Positions 1-12,062 of a stretch of 64,000 bases of DNA are shown here, piece by piece. A model generated the notes under the pieces. It did no database searches. It saw nothing but the letters and a program-made list of their open reading frames with translations, and was not told where the DNA came from. The translations under genes were made by a program, and so were the position numbers. Source of the DNA: Uranotaenia lowii (taxonomy: Eukaryota > Arthropoda > Insecta > Diptera > Culicidae); assembly GCF_029784155.1 (NCBI RefSeq), contig NC_073692.1:328247920-328311919 (forward strand), given 5' to 3'. Each line of letters starts with the position of its first letter. The first letter of the stretch is position 1.

Positions 1-1198
1 CAACTTTTTCTGTTAAAAAAAAAAATTTAAAATTATGTTTTCTTCTAGAAATTGTTGCTTCGGCCCAAATACACATACAAATTCTGAAATAACCATCGTA
101 CTTTTTGCTTACATACCAATTTAAGTACGTACTTAACATGAAAAGTGTTTTTGTTTTACATGGCTGCATAAAAGAGACTTTTGATCAGCTTCGTTTTTGA
201 AAAGCGAGACTTTAGAACTGATATTCAACTGGACGCAAAAAATTTAAGAGAAATTTTTAGTATACCCCTAAAGTGTTAAAAACAATATTCCCTTCTGTCA
301 ACTTACACGGTGGGGCAAGGGTAAACGTCGAACTTTTAAGAAATTCGTCTTCAAAATGATTCAATATGTTGGAAAGACCAGAAGGGGTATTCCGAATGTT
401 GAAACTGAAGCGGATATTGAAAATTCTTAAATGTCTTTGTAAATGAAGGTCATTCCCTTTGAACAGCATTCGTTAAAAGTGGAGTAACAAACATAAATTT
501 ATATTGCAGGAATACTGCACATATATCAGTGAAACTTGATAGAACAAAAAGCAGGAATTCGTATTAAATTCATTTTAAAGCCATTACTCTGACGCATCTG
601 AAAATAAGCTTTGCATTGACACTTGCCCCAATATACGGGACAAATGTAAACTTAGAAATTTGTTTTTGCCAACATTTTTGAATATTTGACTTACAAAGAG
701 AAAACATAAAAAAAAACGTTGAGAACTTATTTAGTGGTGCAACTGATATTTTTTTAAATATTTATATTTTTACCGTAGTAAATTTATTAAAAAAAAAAGA
801 AATTTGCACTAACTAGTTTAATATATTTTTCATTACCATGATAAGTGATGTTTGGGAATCGAGCCGGTTTAATTTTCCTACCTTCTTCAAGCAGTGGGGG
901 ACAAAATTGAAAAAGATGGGAGAGCTCCCATGTAAATTTAAGATAAATAGCTTTTCAAAGAAGGGACCATATTTAAAAAGGTTTTTTGGGTACAGAGTAC
1001 AAATTTCAGATCTTGAAAAACGAGTTTAAAGATCAAGTTTTAGTAAATAATATATACCATCTTTGAATTGCAATTCAGAACTGCAGCTGCTCTCATTTCA
1101 AAGTTGTTGGTTCTGAAGTATGATGAGGTTTGATTTAAAAAAATGCTCTCTAAAATCTAAATTTAATAAATTTTTACAAATTACATTTATTTCCGGAA
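1..1198. other. AT-rich non-coding stretch
   Basis: No reading frame here resembles a known protein. The short open frames (63-70 codons) have AT-biased composition and no recognisable domain. Homopolymer A and T runs are common. A sequence beginning CTAGTTTAATAT near 813 recurs directly after the Helitron-like end at 1224, so part of 813-1227 may be a mobile unit. Confidence 0.5.
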
Positions 1199-1227
1199 GA
1201 TGTAGCAAAGCACATCGGGTCAGCTAG
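1199..1227 (+). mobile_element. Helitron-like 3' end fragment
   Basis: The sequence ends in CGGGTCAGCTAG followed by T. This matches the CTRR-T rule for Helitron 3' ends and resembles the ATGGGATCAGCTAG ends of the units at 43161-43174 and 44426-44439. A possible 5' boundary is not clear. The sequence after the end (CTAGTTTAATAT) repeats a sequence at about 813, roughly 411 bp upstream. A short fragment or a tiny non-autonomous copy both remain possible. Confidence 0.45.
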
Positions 1228-4171
1228 TTTAATATAATTTCATTGAAAATGCTGAACATTGATAACTTTTATACGACAAAGCTGAAGTTTTATAAAAACT
1301 ATGTCTTTTATAATTTTATGGAATAAAACTTAAGGTTGCCATATTATAGAGGCAGTTCATCCATAAGAAAAAAAACTTTATGAAATCTGTTTTGAGATCT
1401 TCAATTCTCTCTTAGACTGTTAATAAGAGCTTTGATATTAAGTTTTAATGATTAAAATCATATTTTTATTCTGTTTAACCAGTTATTTTAGGAGAGAGGC
1501 ATTTTACAAACATGATAGGGGTATACAAAAACACTATCTTATTTCACTGTCTAATCATTATTAAACCTTCATAAAAGCTTAAATTTGTTTGTCTTTTAAA
1601 TTTGAATATGAGTCAAAAACCACCCAAATTTTTCTTTTGAGCTACTTTACGTATAATTTTCAATAGTAAAAATTTTACATCAAAACGTATCAAAACCTTT
1701 TAATGTTTTTCGACTTGATAAATTAATAAAATGCTTTCTAGCCTTATGTTCAAAGCGTATAACCCTCAAAATGCATTGATTAGATATGCTCTCTCATCAG
1801 CCATTTCGCCAAGCAGCCAAAGGCGCATTTAACCCGATAGGCTCGTTTATGAACAATTTCCCCTAGTAAATGATTTACGTGAGAAGTGAGGGGTTAGGAG
1901 ATTTTTTTGGAATATTTACGCTTCACGGTTACAGATATCTTCTTGAAGCGCTGCTTCACTCTTCGAACTAATTCAACATTTTTGTTTAAATTTCCAATGT
2001 CAGTTTTTCAACAAGACTGCCGAAAACTGACAAGCTCAGAACTAAGTCTTTCTAATTTTTTTTTTGTTTGGAAGACAGAAAAGGAGAACCCATTTCTCGG
2101 ACCAGCAACCTCCATGGGACATAATGTCTAACGCCATCGGGGTTCGGCAATGCCACGCCTCTGTTATGCTATTCCTGTATATTTTTTCGTCCATCTCTAG
2201 AGCCAGCCACCCTTATGCAATAACATTATAAGCTCGATTTAGATTAAGCACCCAACCAGTCTGCGAAAAAAGAACTACCCCAGGTGAGGGCTCCAATATC
2301 TGACGTCTGCCAAAATAGCCACTACCTTCTCGGATGGCTAACTAGCTGCAATTCTACCGTTTGGCTGAAGTCCAAATACTCGTAACCTTCTCTATCAAGA
2401 GCAGCAGCAGCACTCCGGGCTATGTTTGGATAAGGCACCGAAAATTGATCAGCGTGACCGAGAGTTATGCGTGAGTAAACCACGACTCTACCTACTCTAC
2501 TATACTTAGAGGCGCAGAATTCCCTCCTTCAAAGACGACGTGAACCTTAAACCTGCCTACAGATTGCAAGCTGCCTGCCAATCCGCGCGCCATTTGACCA
2601 GCCATCAGTCCATTTCGTCATAATTGAACATTGCACGACGATGGACGAAGTTTGGGCTGTTTTAGGCTCTGGTCAGCAGCTAACTATATTTGATGCTCGT
2701 GGATGGCTGCCGGGAAGAGAAAGTGTGGGAAAAATAGATAGAAAAATAAACCCTAGACGGCGATGTTTACTTATGATGCTTAGGGTTGCTGTCGGTTCAT
2801 GGCTGAGGCTGAAGTTGCAATGATTCAATCGCCGAAATGTGCGTGAAGATTTGGCGAAGGAATGCTGCTTCCTGTCTGCTTGCTAGGGCATACCGAGTCA
2901 CGATTCGGTTTCGTCTTCTCGAGTGAGCGCAGTGCTGGATCTGTTTCTTCGGGGTGGTAAGATGTAATTTGCAGGGGAGAAATTTTTTCGTCTTTACTAT
3001 GAGGGATGCCGATCGAGTGGTATCTTGTTGAACAACATTCGGTATGTGATTACATGATTAGATTCGAGAAACGTGAGTGAGACTGTTTTGCATAGTCCCG
3101 CGGTTCAAGCGAAAATTTACGATTACGAGACTAGAGAATGTGATAATCGATAATTTCATAGTTCATCCAAATAACAATAGACTGGCTCCTGCATGTTTAT
3201 TTCCAAGGGGATTCAAATTTTTCTTTTCTACTTAGGAGTTTATAAGCTTTTGAAGTGTATCGAATTCTAAGAATAAGCTAAACCATTTTTGCATATATCA
3301 TATGCTAATAACGTTCTACGGCATACCTAACTTACAGCATCATGACATTACAGCTGAAACATCATCTAAATTTCTTTCACTTTCAACGAATGAAACAACC
3401 CACGATTCCGAAAGAAAACATTAATTTCAAACTAAATACACACCTTTGCAGATCGATTAAGGTTAAGCCCCGTTTGTCGGTTTCCATCGAAAAAAAAAAG
3501 CTTTTGGTTCGCTCTAATACTACAGAAGTACAGAGAAGGACAGAGACCAGCCGAAACCAAATCTATGGGATGAGTAGACGCATAAATCTCGTTAATTGAG
3601 CAAAGAAAAACATCACTTTGGTGGAGTCAAAAGTCGGTGAAATTTGAGGGTGCTGCTGCTTAAACCTTTTGCATAGGTGAGTAGCCGTGTTTTTTTTTGT
3701 CGGTTGAAGGTGCGAGATCTGCGGTCCACCCGTTGTCGGTCTCCGTTAGGCAGATCCCCATCATTCATCATCGTTTTCTTACTAGACTAGATCGGAGCGT
3801 GAACGATGAGCATAGCGGCATCGTGTGTGAATTTATCAGAATGATGATCCATTTCTATTTTTCTAAGAGGAGGCAGAATTTCTCAACATTTTAAAGTGAG
3901 TGGAGTGCATACTGTTTTAAAAATATAAAAAAGTTTTGCGTTATTAGGTATTCCGGTAAGAAAAATGAATTTATGGATCTCAAAGTATAACAGACACTAA
4001 TGACATCTACTAACGGCTCAGTCTCATCATTTCATTTTTTAAACTACTGACACGAGGAAAAGTGACCAAAATTTTCAAGTTCAAGTTTTGCAGATGACCA
4101 ATAAGTTGCTGCTGATCTGCCATTTCTTGAACCCATTGCTCCACTTGGAAATCATCAACAGGTTCATCTTT
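1228..4171. other. Non-coding stretch, no gene recognised
   Basis: I find no convincing gene. The part from about 2100 to 3000 is less AT-rich and less repetitive than its surroundings. It could be old retroposon sequence or constrained intronic DNA. The longest open frames (60-85 codons) show no domain, signal peptide or splice-linked continuation that I can support. Confidence 0.45.
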
Positions 4172-4181
4172 AATTTCCGAT

Positions 4182-4380
4182 GGGCTTGTGATATATAACT
4201 CAGTTGGTAAGTCCGTTGTCTTCTGAGCCGATGTCCGCGAGTTCGAGCCCAAGAGTAAACATTGAACACAGTTGTACCGGATAAGTTTTTCAATAACTGT
4301 CCGCCAACTTCAAAGTTTATATAAAGTCGCGATTGCCATAAATATGGTAAAACGACTATAATCGAAACATAAAAAAAAAG
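4182..4380 (+). mobile_element. tRNA-derived SINE, full length
   Basis: A tRNA-like head has box A (TAACTCAGTTGG, about 4196-4207) and box B (GAGTTCGAGCCC, about 4239-4250). These are the internal RNA polymerase III promoter elements of tRNA-derived SINEs. A body of about 120 bp ends in an A-rich tail (4370-4379). A short direct repeat flanks it: AATTTCCGAT at 4172-4181 and AAATTCCGAT at 4381-4390, one mismatch, as expected for LINE-mediated insertion. A second copy lies in reverse orientation inside the copia LTR at 32857-33045. I do not assign a family name. Confidence 0.85.
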
Positions 4381-4390
4381 AAATTCCGAT

Positions 4391-4677
4391 AATGGTATTA
4401 TGTCCTAACATGGCACAGAACATGCTCAACATTTTGTGACAGGAAAGCCAGCGTACTTCAGTGTAGTAGAAAACATGGCAATATTTCGTGATTTTCGTTC
4501 ACATTTCATATTCATGAAATGGTGGACATGTCACAAAAAGGCTATTTGAAGATCTTCTTGGAACTTGAAGTTCACAGAAGGCTATTTGAGACCTAATTTG
4601 TAACTTTTATACTGTGTGGGTACGATTAACATGTAACAAAAAAGCTATTTGAGGAACTTTTTAGAACTTCAAGTCCA
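4391..4677. other. Short non-coding interval with local repeats
   Basis: It contains three approximate repeats of a segment with AAGGCTATTTGA followed by AACTT and TTCA (around 4538, 4578 and 4645). No coding potential is seen. Confidence 0.4.
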
Positions 4678-4679
4678 TA

Positions 4680-5878
4680 AAGGGTAAAACGGTCAAAATT
4701 TGGCCAAGAAAACGCGTGTAAATCGGTGAATTCGGTTTATTTAAAAAAATCAAATTAAATTTCTTTTTCAAGTTCAATTAGTATAAAATTCAGGAAAAAT
4801 ATTCAGTTAGGCTTCTGCTTTTCCAAATCCGAATTGCCGGGCCTTACGCTTAACCCCTGCCATCAGATTTTGTACAGCCACCTTGTCCACCTTCTTCACC
4901 GCAGAAAGTCAGATTGCCTTGAACTGCTGCTCGTTCTTAGCAGTTTTTTTTTGTCTTCTTTAGGTTCCGCTTGACAATAGCCCAGTATTTCTCAATTGGG
5001 TGGAGCTCTGGCGTGTTGGGAGGGTTCTTGTCCTTGGGAACCACCTGCACGTTGTTGGCGGCGTACCACTCCATGGCCTTTTTAACCGTAATGGCAAGAT
5101 GCCATATCTGGCCAAAACAGTACGGAACAACCGTGTTTCTTCAGGAAAGGCAGCAGACGTTTATTCAAACACTCTTTCACGTAAATTTCTTGGTTGACTT
5201 GAAAGTCCCGGAAGCTATGAAAATGCTGCTTTTCAAGCCACAGGTACAGATGGCTTGCCAAACCAGATATTTCTTTGCGAACTTTGACAGTTTCATGTGC
5301 TTGAAAATATCTGCTACCTTTCCTTTGCCTTTAGCCGTATAAAACTCCTGTCCCGGAAGCTGCTTGTAGTCGGCTTTGACGCAGGTTTCGTTGTCCATTA
5401 CCACGCAGTCAAACTTCGTCAGCATCGTCGTGTACAGCCTCCGGGATCGCGCTTTGGCCGTCGTATTTTGTTTATCATCGCGATTTGGAGTCTCTACCTT
5501 CTTGTAAGTCGATAGTCCGGCTCGTTTTTGGCTCGATGCACGGTTGTAGACGATACACTCAGCTTATTTGCGGCATCTCGGAGAGAGAGGTTAGGGTTTT
5601 GCTTGAAACTACCGGCAACTCTCTTTGTCGTCGCAGCGGCTTCCGGTTTTCGATTTCCCCCCGATCTAGACTTCCTGGCTGTCGACAAACTTTCCCCAAA
5701 CACTTTAATTACATTTGTAACGGCTGATTTGGCAACTTATAGCGATTTTGCTAGCTTTGCGTGTGAGTAGCTCCGATTTTCACGATGCGCGAGAAAAATT
5801 TTTGATACTCTGCTCTTTTCCTTGGACGGCATTTTGACAACTGGAGAGTGAATTCCAAAATCAAAATAGGAGCAACAT
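4680..5878 (-). mobile_element. DD37E-type Tc1/mariner transposon, copy 1
   Basis: The left end follows a TA (4678-4679) and starts AAGGGTAAAACGGTC, matching the terminal repeat of the copy at 59665. The transposase reads on the minus strand. This copy keeps about 365 bp of 3' coding sequence that copy 2 lacks. Its right part is interrupted at 5879 by a foldback element. The sequence resumes at 6656 (AGCAACATTCTAC) and then runs into the expanded CA tract; the right terminal repeat is not found. Tc1/mariner elements insert at TA and move by cut and paste. Confidence 0.85.
4807..5832 (-). pseudogene. Broken DD37E transposase
   Basis: The minus-strand frame opens with a Met at 5832-5830, then a helix-turn-helix region (about 5494-5700; SLRDAANKLSVSSTTVHRAK). 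The DDE core follows: first Asp in CVVMDNETCVKADYKQLPG (about 5350-5410), second Asp in WPDMASCHY, and Glu in HPIEKYW. The distance from the second Asp codon to the Glu codon is 115 nt. With one frameshift this leaves 37 residues between them, the DD37E spacing reported for mosquito IS630-Tc1-mariner elements. Several frameshifts and stops mean it is inactive. The stop codon is at 4807-4809 after GFGKAEA. Confidence 0.8.
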
Positions 5879-6655
5879 TAGACTGCCCCAAATGACCCGA
5901 CTTTTGAAAAAGTTATGTGCTGCAGGCTTAAATTTATCCTTGGCCTAGTACAAGATCTCATGCCAAATTTGGGCGAGATCGGATAACGGGAAGGGGTCGC
6001 TCAACGAGCCTGAAGTTTGTATGGAATTTTGAGACATTTTATTCGAGAGAAACATGAAAAACCAGCTTTTCATCAAAAACTTTGGTTTCCGTCGGCCGAT
6101 TTCTTTCAAAACCGGGTTTTCTTAAAGCCTTAATTATGAAAAATATTTCATCCAAAGACTGCATTTCGATAAGAGTTAAGATAAAAAAGTTATAAGGCTT
6201 CAAAAATGGGCTAACTTTTTTAACGGTGGTATTCAGCACTGTTAATGAGGCGTCAATATGATCGACCGCCTCGACTCATTAACAGTAATGAATACCATCC
6301 TTAAAAAAGTTAGCCCATTTTTGAAGCCTAATAACTATCTTATCTTAACTCTTATCGAAATGCAGTATTCGGATAAAATGTTTTTCATAGTTTAGGCTTC
6401 AAGAAAAACCGTTTTGAAAGAAATCGGCCGACAGGAACCAAAGTTATTGATGAAAAACTCATTTTTCATGTTTCTCTCGAACAAAATGTTTCGAAATCCC
6501 ATACAAACTTCAGGCTCATTGAGCGACCCCTTCCCGTGATCCGATATGGCCCAAATTTGTCATGAGATCTTGTACTAGGACTAGGATCAATTTCAGCCTG
6601 CAGCGCATAACATTTTACAGGTTTTTAATTTCCCATACAAATTTGGGGCAGTCTA
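5879..6655. mobile_element. Foldback element with arms of about 375 bp
   Basis: The two halves are inverted copies. TAGACTGCCCC at 5879-5889 mirrors GGGGCAGTCTA at 6645-6655. Long matching blocks follow on each side (for example GGGCTAACTTTTTTAA near 6207 and its complement near 6302). The centre is near 6250-6280, around GTTAATGAG / CTCATTAAC. It is flanked by the 8-bp direct repeat AGCAACAT (5871-5878 and 6656-6663). The uninterrupted host sequence is visible in the DD37E copy at 60503. It has no coding capacity. An 8-bp duplication is compatible with hAT or P-like transposases, but the mobilising enzyme is unknown. Confidence 0.85.
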
Positions 6656-6667
6656 AGCAACATTCTA

Positions 6668-7597
<930 letters not shown>

Positions 7598-7826
7598 AGT
7601 GTCGGAAAACCTGTAATAAATGCATAACATTGAACATGTTATGCATTTTGAACTGGTTGTGTACCTGTTTGAATTGTTTTCCCAAAATATTCCAACATCT
7701 ACACGTTATACATTCACATCAAAACAGTTCACACCAAGTCATGGTGCCGGGTATGAAATTTGGAGTTGTCAATATAATGCATGTGTATCCATACATTTGG
7801 TCAAACTGCGGTGAATCCGTGCACCC
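7598..7826 (+). mobile_element. SINE-like body, left part, split by a LINE
   Basis: This segment resembles 50610-50832 of the tRNA-headed SINE: GTCGGAAAACCTGTAA, CCAAAATATTCCAACATC, then GAATCCGTGCACCC in the same order. The tRNA-like head is missing. A 33-bp hairpin segment at about 7617-7649 is absent from the other copy. The SINE continues after the LINE at 10744-10785 (CCCATAGTGGATTA, compare CCCATGGTGGATTA at 50830). Confidence 0.7.
7618..7648. repeat. Perfect 13-bp hairpin
   Basis: AAATGCATAACAT and its exact complement ATGTTATGCATTT are separated by TGAAC. It lies inside the SINE fragment and is absent from the copy at 50.6 kb. Confidence 0.85.
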
Positions 7827-10743
7827 TTTATTATTTTTTTTTATTTATATACATAGTATTCCGTCTCACGACATAACTTGACGAACATAATTCTTAAAAT
7901 TCACTCGGTTCATAGCAACCGTTCTCAAATTTCTCGGGCACCCTACGTTCGCCAGATCACGCTCCACTTGGTCTAACCACCTCGCTCGTTGCGCCCCCGC
8001 TCGTCTTGTTTCTACCGGATTCGTAGCGAACACCTGTTTTGCAGGACAGTCGTCCGGCATTCGCGCAACATGTCCCGCCCAGCGTATCCGGCCAGCCTTC
8101 ACCACCTTCTGGATACTGGGTTCGCCGTAGAGTCGCGCGAGCTCGTGGTTAATCCTTCGCCTCCACACTCCGTTCTCCTGTACGCCGCCAAAGATGGTTC
8201 TTAACACTCGTCGCTCGAATACTCTGAGTGTACGCAGGTCCTCCTCGAGCAATATCCATGTCTCGTGCCCGTAGAGAACAACCGGTCTAATGTGCGTCGT
8301 ATACAGGTTACACTTCGTGCGAGGGCTAAGTCTTCTCGACCACAGTTGCTTGTGGAGTCCATAGTAGGCACGACTTCCGCTGATAATTCGCCTCCGGATC
8401 TCACGGCTGGTGTCATTGTCTGCGGTCACTAGTGATAGACAAAGTCTTCGACTATCTCCAGCTCGTCGCCGTCGATCGTGACCTTGTTATTACTGGACAA
8501 GCGGGTTCGGTCGGTCTCGGATCCGCAGGCCAGCATGTACTTCGTCTTAGACGTATTAATCATCAACCCAATCCTTCCTGCTTCGCGTTTCAGTTTGCGG
8601 TAGATCTCCCCTACCGCCACAGATGATCTGCCGACTATATCAATGTCATCGGCAAAGCAGATAAGTTGACTGGATCTGTTGAAAATCGTGCCACGCATTT
8701 CGCCCACCGCTCGTCGAATAACACCTTCTAGCGCCACGTTGAACATCATGCAGGATAGACCATCACCTTGTCGAAGCCCCCTGCGCGATTCGAATGAACT
8801 CGACAATTCACCCGAAATCCGCACACAGCACTGCGTTCCATCCATCGTCGCCTTGATCAGTCTGATCAGCTTCCCGGAAAAGCCGTTCTCGTCCATGATT
8901 TTCCATAGCTCGTTACGGTCGATCGTGTCGTATGCGGCTTTGAAGTCGATGAATAGATGATGCGTAGGGACTTGGTGTTCACGGCATTTTTGGAGGATTT
9001 GCCGCAATGTGAATATCTGGTCCGTCGTAGACCGTCCCTCCATGAAGCCGGCCTGATGACTTCCCACGAATCTGTTTGCTTGTGGCGTTAGGCGGCGGAG
9101 TAGGATTCGGGACAACACTTTGTAGGCGGCATTGAGCACAGTGATCGCTCGGTTTGTTCTCACAGTCCAATTTGTCGCCCTTCTTGTAGATGGGGCATAT
9201 TACCTCCTCCTTCCACTCCTCCGGTAGCTGTTCTATGTCCCAGATCCGCACTATCAACCGATGTAGGCAATCGGCCAACTTGTCCGGGCCCATTTTGATG
9301 AGTTCAGCTGCGATGCCATCCTTCTCAGCCGACTTGTTTCTATTCAGCTGGCGAATGGCTTCCCTAACTCCACTCATCGTTGGGAGTGGCTCCTCTTCGT
9401 CGTTGGCTACGCCGGCGATGTACCTTCCCCCACCGTCTTGATCTCCTGCATGTGCGCCGTTCAGGTGTTCATCGAAGTGCTGCTTCCACCTTTTGATCAC
9501 CTCACGATTGTCCGTCAGGATACCCCCGTCCTTATCCCGACACATTTCGGCTTGCGGCACGAAGCCTTTGCGGGATGCGTTGAGTTTCTGATAGAACTTT
9601 CGTGTTTCTTGGGAACGATGCAGCTGCTCCAGCTCCTCGAGCTCCTCCTCCTCCAGGCGGCGCTTTTTCTCCTGAAAAAGTCGGACTCGCTGCCTCTTCC
9701 GCTGTCGGTGATTTTCCACATTTCGACGGGTGCCTCTTTGCACTACTGCCGCCCGCGCGGCATTCTCTTCGTCCATCACCCTCCTACACTCCTCGTCGAA
9801 CCAGTCGTTCCGTCGAGATCGCTCCACATAACCAATGACGTTCTCCGCAGCACTGTTGATGGCTGTTTTGATGGTATCCCAACAGTCCTCGAGAGGGGCT
9901 TCGTCAAGCTCGCCCTCTGCCGGCAGCGCTGCTTCGACCGATTGCGCGTAGTCTGCCGCGACCTCAGGTTGCTTCAGTCGCGCGATATTTAACCGAGGCG
10001 GGCGCCGGTTTCGCGTGTTGTTTACTACGGAGAGTTTTGGGCGCATCTTCACCATCACCAAATAATGGTCCGACTCGATGTTGGCGCCCCGACAGGATCT
10101 GACGTCGATGATGTCCAAAAAGTGCCGGCTGTCGATCAAAACGTGGTCGATCTGTGATTGAGTTTGGTACGGTGATCTCCAGGTGTTGGTACTTGTGTGG
10201 GAGGCGGTGCTGAAAAAAGGTACTACGTACGGCCATTCGTTTGGAGGCGGCGAAATCTATCAGTCTGAGGCCGTTTTCGTTGGTCAGCTGGTGTGCACTG
10301 AACCTTCCAATTGTCGGTTTGAATTCCTCCTCCTGGCCGACCTGAGCATTGAAATCCCCGATGACGATCTTGATATCATGTTTTGGGCAACGGTCGTATT
10401 CACGCTCCAGCTGCGCGTAAAATTCGTCTTTGTCGTCACCGGTACTTCCGAGGTGAGGGCTGTGCACGTTGATGATGCTGATGTTGAAGAACCGGCCTTT
10501 GATTCTCAACCGGCACATTCGTGAGTTGATCGGCCCGATCACGCGCTTTTGCATCTTTCCAGTCACTATAAAAGCTGTTCCAAGCTCGTGTGTGTTGCCG
10601 CCGCAGCTCTGGTAGATGGCACGACCATCTGGGTACGTTCGTACCGTGGAGCCCTTCCAGCATACCTCCTGCAGCGCTACGATGTCGAATTTGCGGCTCT
10701 TCAATTCGTTGGAGAGCACGTGGGAACTGCCCAATCCGTTTTC
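7827..10743 (-). mobile_element. RTE-like non-LTR retrotransposon, 5' truncated
   Basis: A LINE on the minus strand lies between perfect 15-bp target duplications, TGAATCCGTGCACCC at 7812-7826 and 10744-10758. It encodes an apurinic-type endonuclease and a reverse transcriptase. The 3' end is a short AT-rich simple tail (about 7827-7865) rather than a long poly(A), as in RTE-clade elements. The 5' end lacks roughly the first 30 residues of the endonuclease. The insertion site is inside a SINE. Clade assignment comes from domain order and motif style; a phylogeny of the RT domain would settle it. Confidence 0.85.
7866..10743 (-). pseudogene. LINE endonuclease-reverse transcriptase, broken
   Basis: The endonuclease starts mid-domain. 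LQEVCWKGS (about 10640-10680), NVHSPH, GDFNAQVG (about 10350) and SDHYLV (about 10056-10073) are the Glu, Asn, Asp and Asp-His catalytic motifs of APE endonucleases. The reverse transcriptase follows, with HLFIDFKAAYDTIDR (about 8930-8970), RRGLRQGDGLS (about 8760-8790) and the catalytic FADD at 8645-8656. A C-terminal segment with RRINHELARLYGEPSIQKV and RWAGHVARMPDD (8000-8150) is typical of these mosquito elements. Frameshifts near 10130, 9160 and 8430 break the frame, so it cannot make a full protein. The endonuclease and RT nick the target and copy the RNA into it. Confidence 0.85.
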
Positions 10744-10790
10744 TGAATCCGTGCACCCATAGTGGATTATAAACATACAACATACATATT
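10744..10790 (+). mobile_element. SINE-like body, right part
   Basis: It continues the SINE interrupted at 7826. After the duplicated TGAATCCGTGCACCC it reads ATAGTGGATTATAAAC, matching ATGGTGGATTACCACC at 50832 in the uninterrupted copy. Confidence 0.65.
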
Positions 10791-11088
10791 TTTCGGGAAA
10801 ATTCAGCAACTTGCCATCTTAAGCATTTTTTGATAGCGTGTGATTTCAAGTTCACATTTTGTTAATTTTTTGAAACAAAGTTCAATAACTTTTAAAATAA
10901 AGTTTTCAAAATTTGTTGAGATAAAAGAACTGTTGATTTGTTTTATTTGGCATTTGTTCTAGAACATTTGATATTTTAAGACATTTCGGTTTCGAGATAT
11001 AACGAAGTAATCAAATATTCCTAGGGATAAAGTATCCTCATTCTTCCCTATAGAACAAGAATTATGTATGTATCTTCTAAAGTTGTTG
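10791..11088. other. AT-rich spacer
   Basis: No coding or repeat signal that I can support. Confidence 0.4.
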
Positions 11089-11090
11089 TA

Positions 11091-12060
11091 AAGCTTAGTT
11101 CTTTTAGAAATGGGACAGTTACGAATGCCTGTATCTCAAAAACCATTCTTTTGAACCAAATACTTTCTATGAAGAAAATGAAGGTAATGTTATGATATTT
11201 CATGAAAAAATTTGAAAAAAAATATTTACCGTTTTTTGTTAAAGAAATTTCTACTTTATTCTTGGTATCTCCCATTGGCCGGCGCACACTTTTTTCAGTC
11301 ATGGTATTGATCAGTTTCTCCAACTTATACTTCGTAAAATCTATATTTTAGGTGGCTTCACCCTCCTTCTTCAATTTCTGATAATTTTTGGTCCAATACT
11401 TCTCTGGAAACTGGAAACTGGAAGCATTTAAGTGGATACAGTTGTTTCGAAATGAACAAATTTGATTATTTTTGACCACATTTTTGAACGTTTTTTTTTC
11501 GGTACCGGTTTTACAGCTTAAGAGCTTTGGAACTATCAAAAAATGGTTGTTTGAGGTTGGATTTCTATGAGTCATCACTAGGCAACACTTTCAGCTTATC
11601 GGAGAAAATTGTTTTGGATATTTCAGCGGTCTACCCTTAGTTTTTCGTTTATTGAAAATTAAAAATGCTGGTATGAGACTTGACTTCCCTGATGATCCTT
11701 AACCGTTGTTGCCGATCATTTTCTTCACTACAATGCTTGATTTGAACTTTGTGGACATTATTGACAGTGTTTGCATACTTATCTACCACAAAAACTCAGT
11801 AATTCTTTGAATAATCAACGGTTTTGTCAGCTATCAATTTGATAATGACGAACTTTAAAGGAAACTGTGCAAAATTATTTTTTTCTTTTTCTCTTACATC
11901 GTACATATCTCAAAAACGCGTAAATTTTAAATTTTGAAAAAAATAGGTCGAATAGTACTTTTTACAGGCAACAAAATGCTGTCAAAATTTTTAATATCCA
12001 ATAACTAGTTAACGAGCTATTAGCAAATGAAAGTGTCCCATTTCTAAAAGAACTAAGCTT
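11091..12060. mobile_element. TA-flanked DNA transposon with 27-bp TIRs
   Basis: Perfect 27-bp terminal inverted repeats, 11091-11117 (AAGCTTAGTTCTTTTAGAAA...) and 12034-12060, are flanked by TA on both sides (11089-11090, 12061-12062). This is the signature of a Tc1/mariner-superfamily element. At 970 bp it is too short for a complete transposase gene plus untranslated ends. A minus-strand frame near the left end may be a decayed transposase C-terminus. Confidence 0.85.
11110..11578 (-). pseudogene. Possible transposase C-terminal remnant
   Basis: Minus-strand frames inside the element read FPEKYWTKNYQKLKKEG (11351-11410), then after a stop MEKLINTMTEKSVRRPMGDT. EKYW with following Lys-rich residues resembles the catalytic Glu region of Tc1/mariner transposases, and the second part resembles their C-terminal tail. 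The similarity is weak and broken. I infer this mainly from its position inside a TIR/TA element. Confidence 0.4.
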
Positions 12061-12062
12061 TA

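Noticed and set aside
4010..4293. Two overlapping minus-strand frames of 70-80 codons
   Set aside because: They cross the SINE and its flank. No domain was found, and the SINE explains most of the sequence.
9438..9992. 184-codon plus-strand frame (also 10183-10524 and 15243-15620)
   Set aside because: Antisense shadows of the LINE coding regions on the minus strand. They show no independent domain.
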